From UBA4802 sp964509195 (GTDB lineage Bacteria > Spirochaetota > UBA4802 > UB4802): a stretch of DNA of 64,000 nt. Below the pieces are notes generated by a model. It was given only the letters and a program-made list of their open reading frames with translations, was not told the origin of the DNA and ran no database searches. The translations under genes were made by a program, and so were the position numbers. The stretch is from assembly GCA_964509195.1 (NCBI GenBank), contig CAZDWJ010000014.1, forward strand, positions 24,685 to 88,684, written 5' to 3'. Shown here piece after piece: positions 26,400 through 35,796 of this stretch; position 1 is the stretch's first letter; every line of letters begins with the position of its first letter.

Positions 26400-26585
26400 A
26401 TAATTAATGTATTGACATATTTTGTAATTAATAGCAGTAATTATTTTCAAAATACTTTGCAATTGATAAATGTACGACTCAGCTGCTTAAAACAAGCTGA
26501 GGAAGGTAGTAATAATTTTTATTGCTGATTGTCATTACCAAATGCAAACATTATAACTATTGCAGCGATTCCAGGGATACACCGC

Positions 26586-28115
26586 ATGAGACATTACTGT
26601 ACCAATAGCATATCATTTCTTGTATTGTTTACAGCTCTCATTATATCTGTACCTTCTAGTGCTGCAAATTACTATGAAGCTGGATGCCGCTATTACGTCC
26701 ATAAAAATTGGGAAAAGGCAAAGGAAAATTTTTTAAAAGATATTGAATCTACTGATAGAGGCGATTCATATTATTTCATTGGCGAAATTGAAAAAAACAG
26801 AGGTGACCTTGATACAGCACTGGACTTTTTTGAAAAGGCTATCACCCGCAAAATGACTCCAAAATACCGCAACTTAGCCTACTGGAACCTTATTATCATC
26901 TATGAATCAAAGTCAGACTTCCCAAAGGTGCTAAAAACCTGTAAGTACTTTTATGAAGTGCTGGGCGAAACTTCTGCAAAAACAAAAGCCGAAAACCTTA
27001 TCAACAAGCTCATGTGGACAGAAAATGAGGATGCACGCAAAGCATACGAAGAAGGTCTCAACGCTAAATCAAAGGATTACTCAGCAGCGCTGCAGTATTT
27101 CCGGCAAGCTGCAATGCTTGATAGTTCTTTCCTTTCACCAGTATTTGAAATAGGCATGTATTACTATATAAATAATCAGTACCGGGATGCATTATCTTAT
27201 TTCAATCAGATTTTATATCGCATCCCCTTTTATGGAGAACTTCAGATGCTTGTGGGGGAGATATACTTTCAGGATAAGCGATACAGTGAGGCTGCGACTG
27301 CATTTGAAGCTACACTTGAATACGCATTTATTGATAAGGACATGAAATATTCTATTCAACTTAAAACTGCAACATCATACTATAATATAGGGCAGTACAC
27401 AAAAGCCGAAAGTTTTTTACAACAAGCCATCACAACAAAAAAAGGAAATCTTGCACCGTATTTGTTATTATCAGCCATACAGATGCAAAAGAATGACTAC
27501 GACGGAGCTCTGCAAACTCTTCAATCTGCATATAAAATTGATGCCAATAATCCTGAAATCTTGTACCAATTAGGACTGGTATATTATAACAAAAATGATA
27601 GTAAAGCGTACGACTACTTTGAAAAAGTGTACATGCAATACCGGCAAAAGCAAAAGGAAATACCTGCAAAATATATAAAAGCTTTTATTACAACTGCTCA
27701 GCATTACTACACCACCAAACAGTACTCCAAGGTAGTAGAATTAACTGCGATTGTTCCCGAAAATCTGCGCGATGAATCTCTATGGTTAAACCATGCTCGC
27801 TCGCTGTATATGCTTGCACAGTACAATGAGGCGATAGCACATTTCACAAAATTTAGGCTTGCAGACAATGATTTAATTATCCTTTGCAGATGCTACGCGT
27901 TGATAAACGATACCACAAAAGCTAAAGAGATACTACACAATAACTTTTACAATACAAATTTTATTAATAAAGTTAAGGAAGACAAATTACTTAAACCTCT
28001 CTATAAAGAAGTTGAAAAGCAACGCGAAATCCCTGTAACAACTCAATCACCACTACAGGAAAAGGATTCATCGACACCTCATGAAAATACTGCAGAACAC
28101 CCTACTGCGCAATAA
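26586..28115 (+). CDS. Exported tetratricopeptide-repeat protein
   Basis: Signal peptide at residues 1-27 (FLVLFTALIISVPSSAA), then repeated helix-turn-helix TPR units over most of the length, for example DSYYFIGEIEKNRGDLDTAL, ALQYFRQAAMLDSS and EILYQLGLVYYNKND. TPR arrays act as protein-binding scaffolds, here in the periplasm or outer envelope. The ATG at 26586 is chosen because it starts the signal peptide; AGGGA lies 8 bases upstream. The end overlaps the next gene by 35 bases, so it is probably the first gene of a three-gene unit with the ABC-like pair. Confidence 0.88.
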   Translation: MRHYCTNSISFLVLFTALIISVPSSAANYYEAGCRYYVHKNWEKAKENFLKDIESTDRGDSYYFIGEIEKNRGDLDTALDFFEKAITRKMTPKYRNLAYWNLIIIYESKSDFPKVLKTCKYFYEVLGETSAKTKAENLINKLMWTENEDARKAYEEGLNAKSKDYSAALQYFRQAAMLDSSFLSPVFEIGMYYYINNQYRDALSYFNQILYRIPFYGELQMLVGEIYFQDKRYSEAATAFEATLEYAFIDKDMKYSIQLKTATSYYNIGQYTKAESFLQQAITTKKGNLAPYLLLSAIQMQKNDYDGALQTLQSAYKIDANNPEILYQLGLVYYNKNDSKAYDYFEKVYMQYRQKQKEIPAKYIKAFITTAQHYYTTKQYSKVVELTAIVPENLRDESLWLNHARSLYMLAQYNEAIAHFTKFRLADNDLIILCRCYALINDTTKAKEILHNNFYNTNFINKVKEDKLLKPLYKEVEKQREIPVTTQSPLQEKDSSTPHENTAEHPTAQ

Positions 28116-28926
28116 TATTATTACTGTTGTGCAGGGACTTGCTCTTGCTACTATCGTAATAGCACTTTTGTATACTTTTGATTTTCTTCATATTATTATT
28201 GTAGCTTTTATTGCTGCTATTGGGTTACAATCCTGGTGCCAGCTTAATCCCTGCTATGCTGATTACATTACCAGCGCAGAAGCACCTCTTGCTTCTTTAT
28301 CGCTGTTAATTGCCATGATCATTACAAAATCAGTGCTCTTATCAATCTTTATTACTTTTGTCATTCTTTTTACATATCACTATTTTTTTTCATTTTATGA
28401 ACTGTATCATGATATATATTTTACATCTTTTTTATTCTCAATCATACTGCTTTTTATCAGCATATACCTCAACCAATTCGAAGTTTTTGATGATTATACC
28501 ATAAAAATTTTTACCGGTATTATTAGTGATACTTCTTCTACTGTTGTTATAGCATTAATAATGAGTTTACTATATGTGTATCTTTCAAAACTAAAATTTG
28601 AATTAAGGATTATTGGTTTAGGGCAGTACTACAACAACTTACTGCCATTACATGAAAATAGTATTCATGGCATTTCAAGTCTTGCCAGAGCTATAATTTC
28701 TACCATGGTCTTTTTACTTATTGGTTGGTTTGGAGCATTGCTCACAACCATACCTTTTAACCGCAAATCCAACCCAACATCATGTATCCTTATTTTTACA
28801 ATTATCATATCTTTACTGTTATATGCAATAAATTTCATACATCCATATTATATAATAATTCCAAGTGTAACCATTGACTTTTTATACGTTCTTTTTCTTT
28901 CCAAGAGGCTGCCATGCTCAAGCTGA
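28081..28926 (+). CDS. ABC transporter permease-like membrane protein (divergent FecCD-like)
   Basis: 281 residues with about eight hydrophobic segments. A central stretch, LRIIGLGQYYNNLLPLHEN followed by LARAIISTMVFLLIGWFGALLTTIPF, resembles the coupling region of BtuC/FecCD permeases, but Gly and Pro/His residues conserved there are changed, and the length is 40-50 residues short. It overlaps the ATPase gene that follows by 13 bases, which supports a transporter pair. No substrate-binding protein is adjacent unless the upstream TPR protein plays that role. Confidence 0.55.
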   Translation: MKILQNTLLRNNIITVVQGLALATIVIALLYTFDFLHIIIVAFIAAIGLQSWCQLNPCYADYITSAEAPLASLSLLIAMIITKSVLLSIFITFVILFTYHYFFSFYELYHDIYFTSFLFSIILLFISIYLNQFEVFDDYTIKIFTGIISDTSSTVVIALIMSLLYVYLSKLKFELRIIGLGQYYNNLLPLHENSIHGISSLARAIISTMVFLLIGWFGALLTTIPFNRKSNPTSCILIFTIIISLLLYAINFIHPYYIIIPSVTIDFLYVLFLSKRLPCSS

Positions 28927-29687
28927 ATAATGTGTCATTAACGATTGGGGAGAATACCATTCTTAAATCTATTAATGTCGAATTTTTTGAGGGCGAAATT
29001 ATTGGTATTATTGGCAAACCAGCAAGTGGCAAATCTGCTTTGCTTCACACAATTGCACGGCACTATGCACACTACACTGGCCAGATCACCTTTAATGAAA
29101 TACCTATACATTCATTAAAGAAGGCTGAATTTGCGCAAAAATTTTCATTCCAGCAAGCTGGGATGTTACACAATCACTACATTACACTCTATGAATACCT
29201 TCTATCAAGTAGAATCCCATATAAAAATTTTCTCTCACCATTTCAATCTTTTGATTATGAGATAGTGAACGAATATATAGATCACTTCCAATTGCAACAA
29301 CACAAACTTACACCATTACTACTACTTTCATCTGACATTCAGTCTCGTGCGCTATTAGCATTTCACTTTATACGTCAGGCACAGATAGTATTGCTTGATA
29401 ACCCCACACAGAACCTTTCTCTTGCATCATATAACAGGCTCCATGAAGCCATAGTACGGCATTGCTCTAGCGGTAAAAACTGCTGCATCATAGCTTCGCA
29501 TGACATTAATTTCCTTGCACAAACAGTGGATAAATTCTATATAATGGAAAATGGCACAATAGTCCATTCCTGTCTGCCTGCTGATTTGACCGAAGAAATG
29601 ATAAAAAAATTTATGGGAGTGGATGTGTTTATTACACGAAATATCTATAATGGAAAGCCAAATGTGCATTTGTATTTTGAATATTAA
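28914..29687 (+). CDS. Degenerate ABC-type ATPase
   Basis: ABC ATP-binding fold with Walker A GKPASGKS (residues 34-41) and an H-loop ASHD (His196). The catalytic Glu after Walker B is Asn163 (VLLDNPT instead of LLDEPT), and the ABC signature is reduced to LLLLSSDIQ (residues 135-143) instead of LSGGQ. Nucleotide binding looks likely but efficient hydrolysis does not. Paired with the permease-like gene. It may be a regulatory or slow transporter, or a decaying system. Confidence 0.75.
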   Translation: MLKLNNVSLTIGENTILKSINVEFFEGEIIGIIGKPASGKSALLHTIARHYAHYTGQITFNEIPIHSLKKAEFAQKFSFQQAGMLHNHYITLYEYLLSSRIPYKNFLSPFQSFDYEIVNEYIDHFQLQQHKLTPLLLLSSDIQSRALLAFHFIRQAQIVLLDNPTQNLSLASYNRLHEAIVRHCSSGKNCCIIASHDINFLAQTVDKFYIMENGTIVHSCLPADLTEEMIKKFMGVDVFITRNIYNGKPNVHLYFEY

Positions 29688-29739
29688 ATAATGCATTAAA
29701 CAGAACCCAGGATAACAGAATCACACTTAAAAAAATTTT

Positions 29740-30087
29740 TTAAATATAATATTCTAATTTCCTGATTCCTTCCTCTACGCTATGTATTAATAAGAGATCA
29801 TACGCTTCTGTTGCATTAATTAAACTTTGCAGATTTTCTGATGCACCCAGTATCATAATCCTGCGTTTCTTTTGTCTGGCAAGATGTGATAGATCAGTTA
29901 ACGCTTTCAATCCAGAGGAGGTTACCATAGCTACACCTGCCATGTTGATAATAACATTATTTGTAGCTACCAGACTTTCCACCAAACTGATAAATTCTCT
30001 TTCAGTAGCTGAACACAACACACCAGCTAAATTGATAATTTTTGCCCCTTCACGCTCCTCTATAGAATAATTTATTTCTGCTGCCAT
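29740..30087 (-). CDS. STAS-domain protein (anti-sigma factor antagonist-like)
   Basis: 115 residues covering one STAS domain. The phosphorylation-site region reads MVTSSGLKAL (Ser in the usual position near residue 57), and INLAGVL and IMILGASENLQSLI match the first strand and the later strand-helix. Such proteins are switched by Ser/Thr kinases and SpoIIE-type phosphatases; a SpoIIE-like domain exists in the kinase at 60324-63605. Its stop/start with aroB shares one base (30087), so it is translated from the aroB message. Confidence 0.88.
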   Translation of the reverse strand: MAAEINYSIEEREGAKIINLAGVLCSATEREFISLVESLVATNNVIINMAGVAMVTSSGLKALTDLSHLARQKKRRIMILGASENLQSLINATEAYDLLLIHSVEEGIRKLEYYI

Positions 30088-31181
30088 TATGTATTCACCA
30101 TTGTTAAATAAAATTGTAGCGCCTCCATTACCAGTGCATCAGTTACTTCCTGTCCAATGAGTGGTTTACCAATTGATTCAAGGAGGACAAAACGTATCTT
30201 GCCTTTGATGTTTTTTTTATCATACATCATGTGATTAAGAATCAAATGTGGATCAAAGGTAATCTTAGGCACCAGGTTATATTCCCAAAGAAGATCCTTA
30301 ATACAGTCAAAATCATCCTTTGACATGCCTTCCTTCATGGAAATATATGATTCTACCAGCATGCCGGCTGCAACAGCATCACCATGGCTCAGTGTATATT
30401 CAAACAGGGACTCTATAGCATGTCCTACAGTATGCCCGTAATTTAAAATGGCCCTAATATTTTTTTCATATTCATCCTTTTCCACCACGGAAGCTTTGAA
30501 TCTCACTGAACTGTCAATACATTCGTATAATGCTGTATTAATTTGCCCATAACGGATTGCTTTATTCTGCAATAATTTATATGATGAGCTATCGCCAATT
30601 ACAGCGTGCTTCACAACTTCAGACATTCCACAACGCCATTCTGATTCCGGCAACGTTTGTAAAAAATTTATATCAATCATAATATAATCAGGCTGATGGA
30701 AATGTCCTACGATGTTTTTGCCTGATTTTATGTTAACTGCTACCTTGCCGCCAATACTGGCATCAACCATTGCAAGCAGCGTTGTAGGAACATACACAAC
30801 ATCTATTCCGCGCATATATGCTGAAGCAATATATCCAGCAAAATCCGTAGTAACACCACCACCTATTCCCATTACAAGCGAACTTCGTGTGCAGTGGTGT
30901 TCAAGCAATTGATTGAAGTACTGCTCAGCATACGCATAGGATTTATTTTGTTCACTATCATTATATGGTAGAAGTATCGCATTAATAAGATTCAATCCAT
31001 GGTCAATAGCCGTTTTATGTAATTCATACACTGTATCGCTAACAACTGCAACTATGGCATCCCATTTTGAATATGGGATAAGAGATGGTAATGAAGCAAG
31101 AATCTCCTGACCAATAATTATAATGGATTTCTTTGAATCAAATTGTAAATCAATTGCACTGGTGTGAGTTAAGGGATCCAC
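30087..31181 (-). CDS. aroB: 3-dehydroquinate synthase
   Basis: Second step of the shikimate pathway, NAD- and metal-dependent. The nucleotide-binding loop GIGGGVTTDFAGYIAS, PTTLLAMVDASIGGKVAVN and the metal-binding His in LNYGHTVGHAIE and SHGDAVAAGM are all present. 364 aa is normal. It overlaps the upstream NUDIX gene by 13 bases. aroF, tyrA and pheA lie in a separate operon 6 kb away. Confidence 0.97.
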   Translation of the reverse strand: MDPLTHTSAIDLQFDSKKSIIIIGQEILASLPSLIPYSKWDAIVAVVSDTVYELHKTAIDHGLNLINAILLPYNDSEQNKSYAYAEQYFNQLLEHHCTRSSLVMGIGGGVTTDFAGYIASAYMRGIDVVYVPTTLLAMVDASIGGKVAVNIKSGKNIVGHFHQPDYIMIDINFLQTLPESEWRCGMSEVVKHAVIGDSSSYKLLQNKAIRYGQINTALYECIDSSVRFKASVVEKDEYEKNIRAILNYGHTVGHAIESLFEYTLSHGDAVAAGMLVESYISMKEGMSKDDFDCIKDLLWEYNLVPKITFDPHLILNHMMYDKKNIKGKIRFVLLESIGKPLIGQEVTDALVMEALQFYLTMVNT

Positions 31182-31624
31182 AGCGAACCTTTATAAATTT
31201 TTTCATTTTTATTATGTAATAACTGGATGATATACTCATTGAGCGGAGGGCACATAACTACATTAGCCAATTCTTCCAATGGTTTGAAGCTGAAATCATA
31301 CAATATTTTCTCATTACCCAGGCGAATTGACTGGTTTATTAGTTTGCACCAGAATATAATATTTATTATATGGCGTTTCCCGTTTGGTTCTATTGAATCA
31401 GCTATTATTGCAATATCACCAACAGTAACATCAAGCCCCAACTCTTCAAGAAATTCCCTTTTGAGTGCCTCATCAAGTGATTCCTGATATTCAACACCCC
31501 CACCAGGTAACAACCAGTAGATTTCACTCCCCTTCTTATGAGCTATCATTAATATTTTATTATCCTCAACAACCAGCCCCGCTACTCTAACTCTGATCTT
31601 TTTATGTGATAGTTCAAACTTCAT
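31169..31624 (-). CDS. NUDIX hydrolase
   Basis: 151 residues with a complete Nudix box, GGGVEYQESLDEALKREF followed by LEELGL (G-x5-E-x7-R-E-x2-E-E-x-G). The N-terminus RVAGLVVEDNKILMIAHKKG is the usual first strand pair. Substrate is a nucleoside diphosphate derivative of unknown kind. Overlaps rnc by 4 bases and aroB by 13. Confidence 0.93.
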   Translation of the reverse strand: MKFELSHKKIRVRVAGLVVEDNKILMIAHKKGSEIYWLLPGGGVEYQESLDEALKREFLEELGLDVTVGDIAIIADSIEPNGKRHIINIIFWCKLINQSIRLGNEKILYDFSFKPLEELANVVMCPPLNEYIIQLLHNKNEKIYKGSLWIP

Positions 31625-32364
31625 ATACTTATCCTGTTAGAATAGATAAGCTCTAACGCCTTTTTTGCAGCATCAGATTCTGCTTTTCGTTTGCTGCTGC
31701 CAGTACCCACTGTAATATCACGCTCGTTTATGGTCAATTTAACTGTATACATTTTATGGTGATCAGGACCAGATTCCTGAACAACGGTATACAGTGGCCT
31801 GCTTTTATATTTTTTCTGTACAATTTCCTGCAGTGTTGTTTTGGGATCGCGCAGATATGAAAGTTTGTCAATACGCTGAATATCTTTTTTTAAAAGCCTG
31901 AGTACTAGCTTTTTGGATTTTGTTAAACCTGCATCCAGATACACTGCACCAATAATTGCTTCCAGTGTATTCGCAAGTATTGATTGACGGTACCTCCCGC
32001 CTGTTAATTCCTCACCTCTTCCCATGATAATAAAATCACCTAAATGTATCTCAGTGGCCACTTTTGCAAGGGTATCTTCAGAAACAACTGCAGATTTTAT
32101 TTTAGCTAAATCACCTTCAGGATAATTTTCAAATGATTTAAATAGATATTCATTGACCACCAAACCCAATACTGAATCACCTAAATACTCCAGTCGCTCA
32201 TTGTCTTTAACAGGAACAGATGATTCATTGACATATGAGCGGTGGGTTAATGCACGTTTTAATAATGATTTATTTGAAAAATTAATATGTAAGCGTTTTT
32301 CAAGCAGCTGCAATTTACGATTTTGCCTTTTTTTATCTACGCCCTTCTTATTTTCATCATCCAT
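31621..32364 (-). CDS. rnc: Ribonuclease III
   Basis: Cleaves double-stranded RNA in rRNA and mRNA processing. The catalytic signature NERLEYLGDSVLGLVV lies near residue 60, the second metal site ANTLEAIIGAVYLDAG near residue 130, and the C-terminal 70 residues are the double-stranded RNA-binding domain (DPKTTLQEIVQKKY, SSKRKAESDAAKKAL). Downstream of acpP by 27 bases, the common bacterial order. Confidence 0.98.
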   Translation of the reverse strand: MDDENKKGVDKKRQNRKLQLLEKRLHINFSNKSLLKRALTHRSYVNESSVPVKDNERLEYLGDSVLGLVVNEYLFKSFENYPEGDLAKIKSAVVSEDTLAKVATEIHLGDFIIMGRGEELTGGRYRQSILANTLEAIIGAVYLDAGLTKSKKLVLRLLKKDIQRIDKLSYLRDPKTTLQEIVQKKYKSRPLYTVVQESGPDHHKMYTVKLTINERDITVGTGSSKRKAESDAAKKALELIYSNRISI

Positions 32365-32391
32365 TGCTCATCACAAAAGAACAAAAATCAA

Positions 32392-32628
32392 TCACTGTAA
32401 TTTTGCTTCAATATACTTCACTACATCTTCAACAGTTAAAAGTTTTTCGGCATCCTCATCAGGTATCTCTATACCAAACTCTTCTTCTAAAGCCATAACA
32501 AGTTCAACAGTATCAAGGGAATCTGCTCCAAGATCATCTACAAATGATGCCTGCAGCGTAACCTCTGACTCATCGACCCCTAACTGATCTACAATAATTT
32601 TTTTTATTTTTTCAAAATCAACTGTCAT
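32392..32628 (-). CDS. acpP: Acyl carrier protein
   Basis: 78 residues; the phosphopantetheine attachment Ser is in DDLGADSLDTVELVMALEE. Carries fatty acyl chains in FAS II. GAGGGG lies 9 bases before the ATG. A promoter is visible upstream (32698-32727). No other fab genes adjoin it. Confidence 0.98.
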   Translation of the reverse strand: MTVDFEKIKKIIVDQLGVDESEVTLQASFVDDLGADSLDTVELVMALEEEFGIEIPDEDAEKLLTVEDVVKYIEAKLQ

Positions 32629-32697
32629 TACCTCTGCCCCTCCTTAGCTAACGTGTCCTAAAAAACTGCATCTCAAGACAACAGAAATATTTATTTG

Positions 32698-32727
32698 ATA
32701 GTAGTCAATATATTGATATTTTGTCAA
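32698..32727 (-). promoter_or_regulatory. Sigma-70-type promoter for acpP
   Basis: On the minus strand TTGACA (32727-32722), an 18-base spacer and TACTAT (32703-32698). It lies directly behind the rpmF terminator and 70 bases before acpP. Confidence 0.6.
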
Positions 32728-32736
32728 GATTAATAT

Positions 32737-32759
32737 AAAAGGAGCGTATGTAACGCTCC
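32737..32759 (-). terminator. Intrinsic terminator after rpmF
   Basis: GGAGCGT-TACAT-ACGCTCC, a perfect 7-bp stem, followed by TTTTATATT on the minus strand. It separates rpmF from the acpP promoter. Confidence 0.8.
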
Positions 32760-32775
32760 ATAATCATATAATCAT

Positions 32776-32970
32776 TTAGCCCTTGTTTACTTTGACAACA
32801 GGTTCAACTATGAGTTTTCCTTTATAATGACCACATTCAGGGCATACTCTATGAGGTAACACATAGGCTCCACAGGTTGGGCATGGTCGTAAATTTGGTG
32901 CACCAATCGCATCATGCGAACGGCGCATTCTTGATTTTGCTTTTGATTTTCGCCTTTTTGGTACCGCCAC
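32776..32970 (-). CDS. rpmF: Large ribosomal subunit protein bL32
   Basis: 64-residue zinc-type L32: MAVPKRRKSKAKSRMRRSH at the N-terminus and two CxxC pairs (CPTCGAYVLPHRVCPECG). Located upstream of acpP as in many bacteria, but here separated from it by a terminator and a new promoter. Confidence 0.98.
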   Translation of the reverse strand: MAVPKRRKSKAKSRMRRSHDAIGAPNLRPCPTCGAYVLPHRVCPECGHYKGKLIVEPVVKVNKG

Positions 32971-33063
32971 TTTTTTACTCCTTATCTCATATTATCAAAA
33001 TTTCACTATAGCTTCAAAAATAGCACACTTACCTGTCAATGCTTTTTTTACTATTAAATTATA

Positions 33064-33768
33064 TTAATTTTTCTTCTCGTTTTCGATAGCTCCCAGAAAC
33101 ATACTATGCTGGGCTGCCTTTTTTGCAAAAAAAGATTGTGGATATTCGGTTGAAACTTTGTTAAAATATTCCCTTGCTTTAAAATACTCACCTTTTTGTG
33201 CATACATTCTTCCAATACTATACAAAATCTGGTCTATGTTATAACCATCTTTATACTTTGATTCACACGTAAGATAATACCGCAAGGCTTCATCAATATT
33301 ATTGAGATACTCTGATCCAATTCCTGCCTGCTGCAACGCCAGCGAAGCAAAAAGAGGTGATGCATGCTGTGAGGCTTTTTCATAATAGGTTACAGCATTG
33401 CCATAATCTTTTTCATTAAAATAAAGGCTTGCAATAATATAATACCCATTGCGATGCACATACCCAAAATAAGAGTTGTCTGTAATCGCTTTTAATCGTG
33501 CAACAGTTCGTACAAATTTTTCATTACGCTCATTCACATCAGTGGTATACGTTGTCCTGTATTCATCAAGCACTGCTTCAAAATCAGCAGTATCTTTTTT
33601 AATTTTATAGTCGGCGTACACTATAGCGGCAATACCAAGTACTAAAACCAAACATACACCAATAAACACTTTAATGGCAACAGACCTGTGCGCGCGGATA
33701 TAATCGCGTACATTCATTAGTGTTTGCTCAATAATATTCCTATGAACAGTAACTTCCCTGTCTATCAT
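33064..33768 (-). CDS. Inner-membrane TPR protein (YfgM/Tol-like architecture)
   Basis: One transmembrane helix at about residues 33-52 (VFIGVCLVLVLGIAAIVYA) after a cytoplasmic N-terminus, then periplasmic TPR-like repeats (YYIIASLYFNEKDYGNAVTY, ALRYYLTCESKYKDGYN, IGRMYAQKGEYFKAREYF). The layout resembles YfgM or YbgF-type proteins. It starts 3 bases after rpsA, so it is co-transcribed with the ribosomal gene; function unknown. Confidence 0.8.
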   Translation of the reverse strand: MIDREVTVHRNIIEQTLMNVRDYIRAHRSVAIKVFIGVCLVLVLGIAAIVYADYKIKKDTADFEAVLDEYRTTYTTDVNERNEKFVRTVARLKAITDNSYFGYVHRNGYYIIASLYFNEKDYGNAVTYYEKASQHASPLFASLALQQAGIGSEYLNNIDEALRYYLTCESKYKDGYNIDQILYSIGRMYAQKGEYFKAREYFNKVSTEYPQSFFAKKAAQHSMFLGAIENEKKN

Positions 33769-33771
33769 GTA

Positions 33772-35439
33772 CTATTCCTTATCAAGTTTATTCTTCAAAA
33801 GCTCACCCAGAGTAACAGTCCCAGAAGTTGACGTATTTAAAATTTTCTTAATTTCTTCCTTTTCGGACATAATTTCGTAATGTTTTATACTCAGTGACAG
33901 CCGCTTTTTATCAACATCAACACCCAGCACTACCGCATTGACTTTGTCGCCTGCTTTATACATGCTATCGATTGATTCAATTTTTTTTCTTGATACTTCT
34001 GATATGTGAACAAGACCTTCAACTGTATCGCCATCAATTTTGACAAACATTCCAAATGGCACTATTCCGGTAACAATCCCCGATACAATTGTTCTAGGAG
34101 GATACTTTTCAGCTACTAGTTCCCATGGCGATTTAGTAAGCTGCTTAATGCCACAGGCTATCTTTTGCTCTTCTTTATTAATTTCAAGTATTACAAACTG
34201 AACTTCCTGCCCCTCTTTAAACTGTGACTGTATATCCTTAAAGTTTTCATCCCACGATATATCAGAGATGTGAATCAAGCCATCAATATCCTGATCAAGT
34301 TCAACAAACATGCCAAAATTGACAATTTTTTTCACAGGCCTTGTATGGATACTCTTTATTGGGAAGCGCTCTTCAACAGTATCCCATGGATTTTGCTGCA
34401 ATTGCTTAATGCCCAATATAAGCTTTCTGTTTTCATTATCAACATTTAACACAACAGATTGTATCTTCTCACCCTTTTTAAATACATCTTTTGGATTAAT
34501 TGTGCGTTTTGCCCACGAAATGTCTGAGGATGCACAGTATCCTTCAACTCCCGGCTCAACTTCAATAAACATGCCAAAATTAGTAAGCGTTACTACTTTT
34601 CCTTCAACAGTTTGACCAACTTTATATTTTTCAGGAACTGATTGCCAGGGATCAGGAACAAGCTGCTTTAACCCTAATGCAATTTTGCCCTCTGCCCTGT
34701 TAAAAGCAAGCAATACAAAATCTCGTTCTTCACCAATCTTTAATATTTTCTTTTTTTTAAAAACCTTTCGCCATGAGATATCATTTCGGTGGAGCAACGC
34801 TTCAACGCCACCAATATCAACAAATGCACCAAAGTCTACAAACTTGGTTACCTTGCCACGTATTACATCACCAGGCTTATAATTGTTTTCTAAATTATCC
34901 CATATCTTTTTTTCTTCTTCATCAAGAAAATCTTTACGTGATAAAAGGACAGACCGTTTTTTCTTATCAATGTTTTTGATCTTAAAATATACAGCTGAAT
35001 GGCCATTTTGCGACTTCCCTTTTACATCGGCTGCTAATGTAAGCGGCAAAAACGCCTGTACACCGTTACAATCTACTATATAGCCATTTTTTGATTTCTG
35101 TTTTATAGTACCCTGAATGATGCTGGATCCTTCTATAGCATGCAAAAACTGCTGCCAACTTTTTTCCTTCTGTGCTGCTTTCACTGAAAACACATACATG
35201 CCATCAAGAAGGCGTTTATTTATGAGCATAACTTCAACAATGTCACCCACTTTAGGAGCAGTCTCAAATTCTTCCAGGCTCACTCTGCCATCTGTTTTTG
35301 TGCCAATATTAACATAGGCAAAATCATTATCAATGGTTACTATCTCACCTTTATAGATGGTCTTGGTTTGAATAGAATCATTTGAAAGGTTTGAAACATG
35401 ATCCATATAAAGCTGGCTGTCATTTCTATCTACTTCCAT
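33772..35439 (-). CDS. rpsA: Small ribosomal subunit protein bS1
   Basis: 555 residues made of six S1-type OB folds. Repeats are recognisable by phrases such as GAFVDIGGVEALLH, GMFIEVEPGVEGYC, GMFVELDQDIDGLIH and GMFVKIDGDTVEGLVH, each ending in a KRKLSL-like strand. The first two repeats are more divergent, as in other S1 proteins, where they bind the ribosome. cmk lies upstream in the same direction, the classic cmk-rpsA order, but with 357 bases of palindrome-rich sequence between. Confidence 0.95.
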   Translation of the reverse strand: MEVDRNDSQLYMDHVSNLSNDSIQTKTIYKGEIVTIDNDFAYVNIGTKTDGRVSLEEFETAPKVGDIVEVMLINKRLLDGMYVFSVKAAQKEKSWQQFLHAIEGSSIIQGTIKQKSKNGYIVDCNGVQAFLPLTLAADVKGKSQNGHSAVYFKIKNIDKKKRSVLLSRKDFLDEEEKKIWDNLENNYKPGDVIRGKVTKFVDFGAFVDIGGVEALLHRNDISWRKVFKKKKILKIGEERDFVLLAFNRAEGKIALGLKQLVPDPWQSVPEKYKVGQTVEGKVVTLTNFGMFIEVEPGVEGYCASSDISWAKRTINPKDVFKKGEKIQSVVLNVDNENRKLILGIKQLQQNPWDTVEERFPIKSIHTRPVKKIVNFGMFVELDQDIDGLIHISDISWDENFKDIQSQFKEGQEVQFVILEINKEEQKIACGIKQLTKSPWELVAEKYPPRTIVSGIVTGIVPFGMFVKIDGDTVEGLVHISEVSRKKIESIDSMYKAGDKVNAVVLGVDVDKKRLSLSIKHYEIMSEKEEIKKILNTSTSGTVTLGELLKNKLDKE

Positions 35440-35641
35440 ACCACTTCACCTTATTGTCATAACTTTACTACAATCAAAAGAAAAACAGTCTATAAGTCAA
35501 TTTTATTTTAGCAATTATTCACAGGTATATCCAAAAATTAAAATTTTTATATGCGATAGTTACTATGCATACATCTCCCCTTAAAATGAGATTCCACCAC
35601 TGCTATCCCCAGTTGAACTCCGTATCAATACACATACTGCC

Positions 35642-35781
35642 ATTCTGAGCTTGACTCAGAATCCCCCTATAAAGCCATTTAGAACTTGCTTCGGAATCTA
35701 TTTTTTTAACTTTGATGCTGAATCACGTTCAGCATGACTTAAAAGAGCCTGTCCCCACGAAAGCTGGGATCATCCCAGGAT
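35642..35781. repeat. Cluster of imperfect palindromes between cmk and rpsA
   Basis: The 357-base gap 35440-35796 has no gene. It contains ATTCTGAG-N5-CTCAGAAT (35642-35662), a fragment AACTTGCTTCGGAATC (35683-35698), ATGCTGAA-N5-TTCAGCAT (35715-35735) and CCAGG-N5-CCTGG (35776-35790 area). These look like pieces of short interspersed palindromic repeats seen in many environmental genomes rather than a regulatory site. They would also fold in the cmk-rpsA transcript. Confidence 0.55.
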
Positions 35782-35796
35782 AAACCTGGAATGGTA

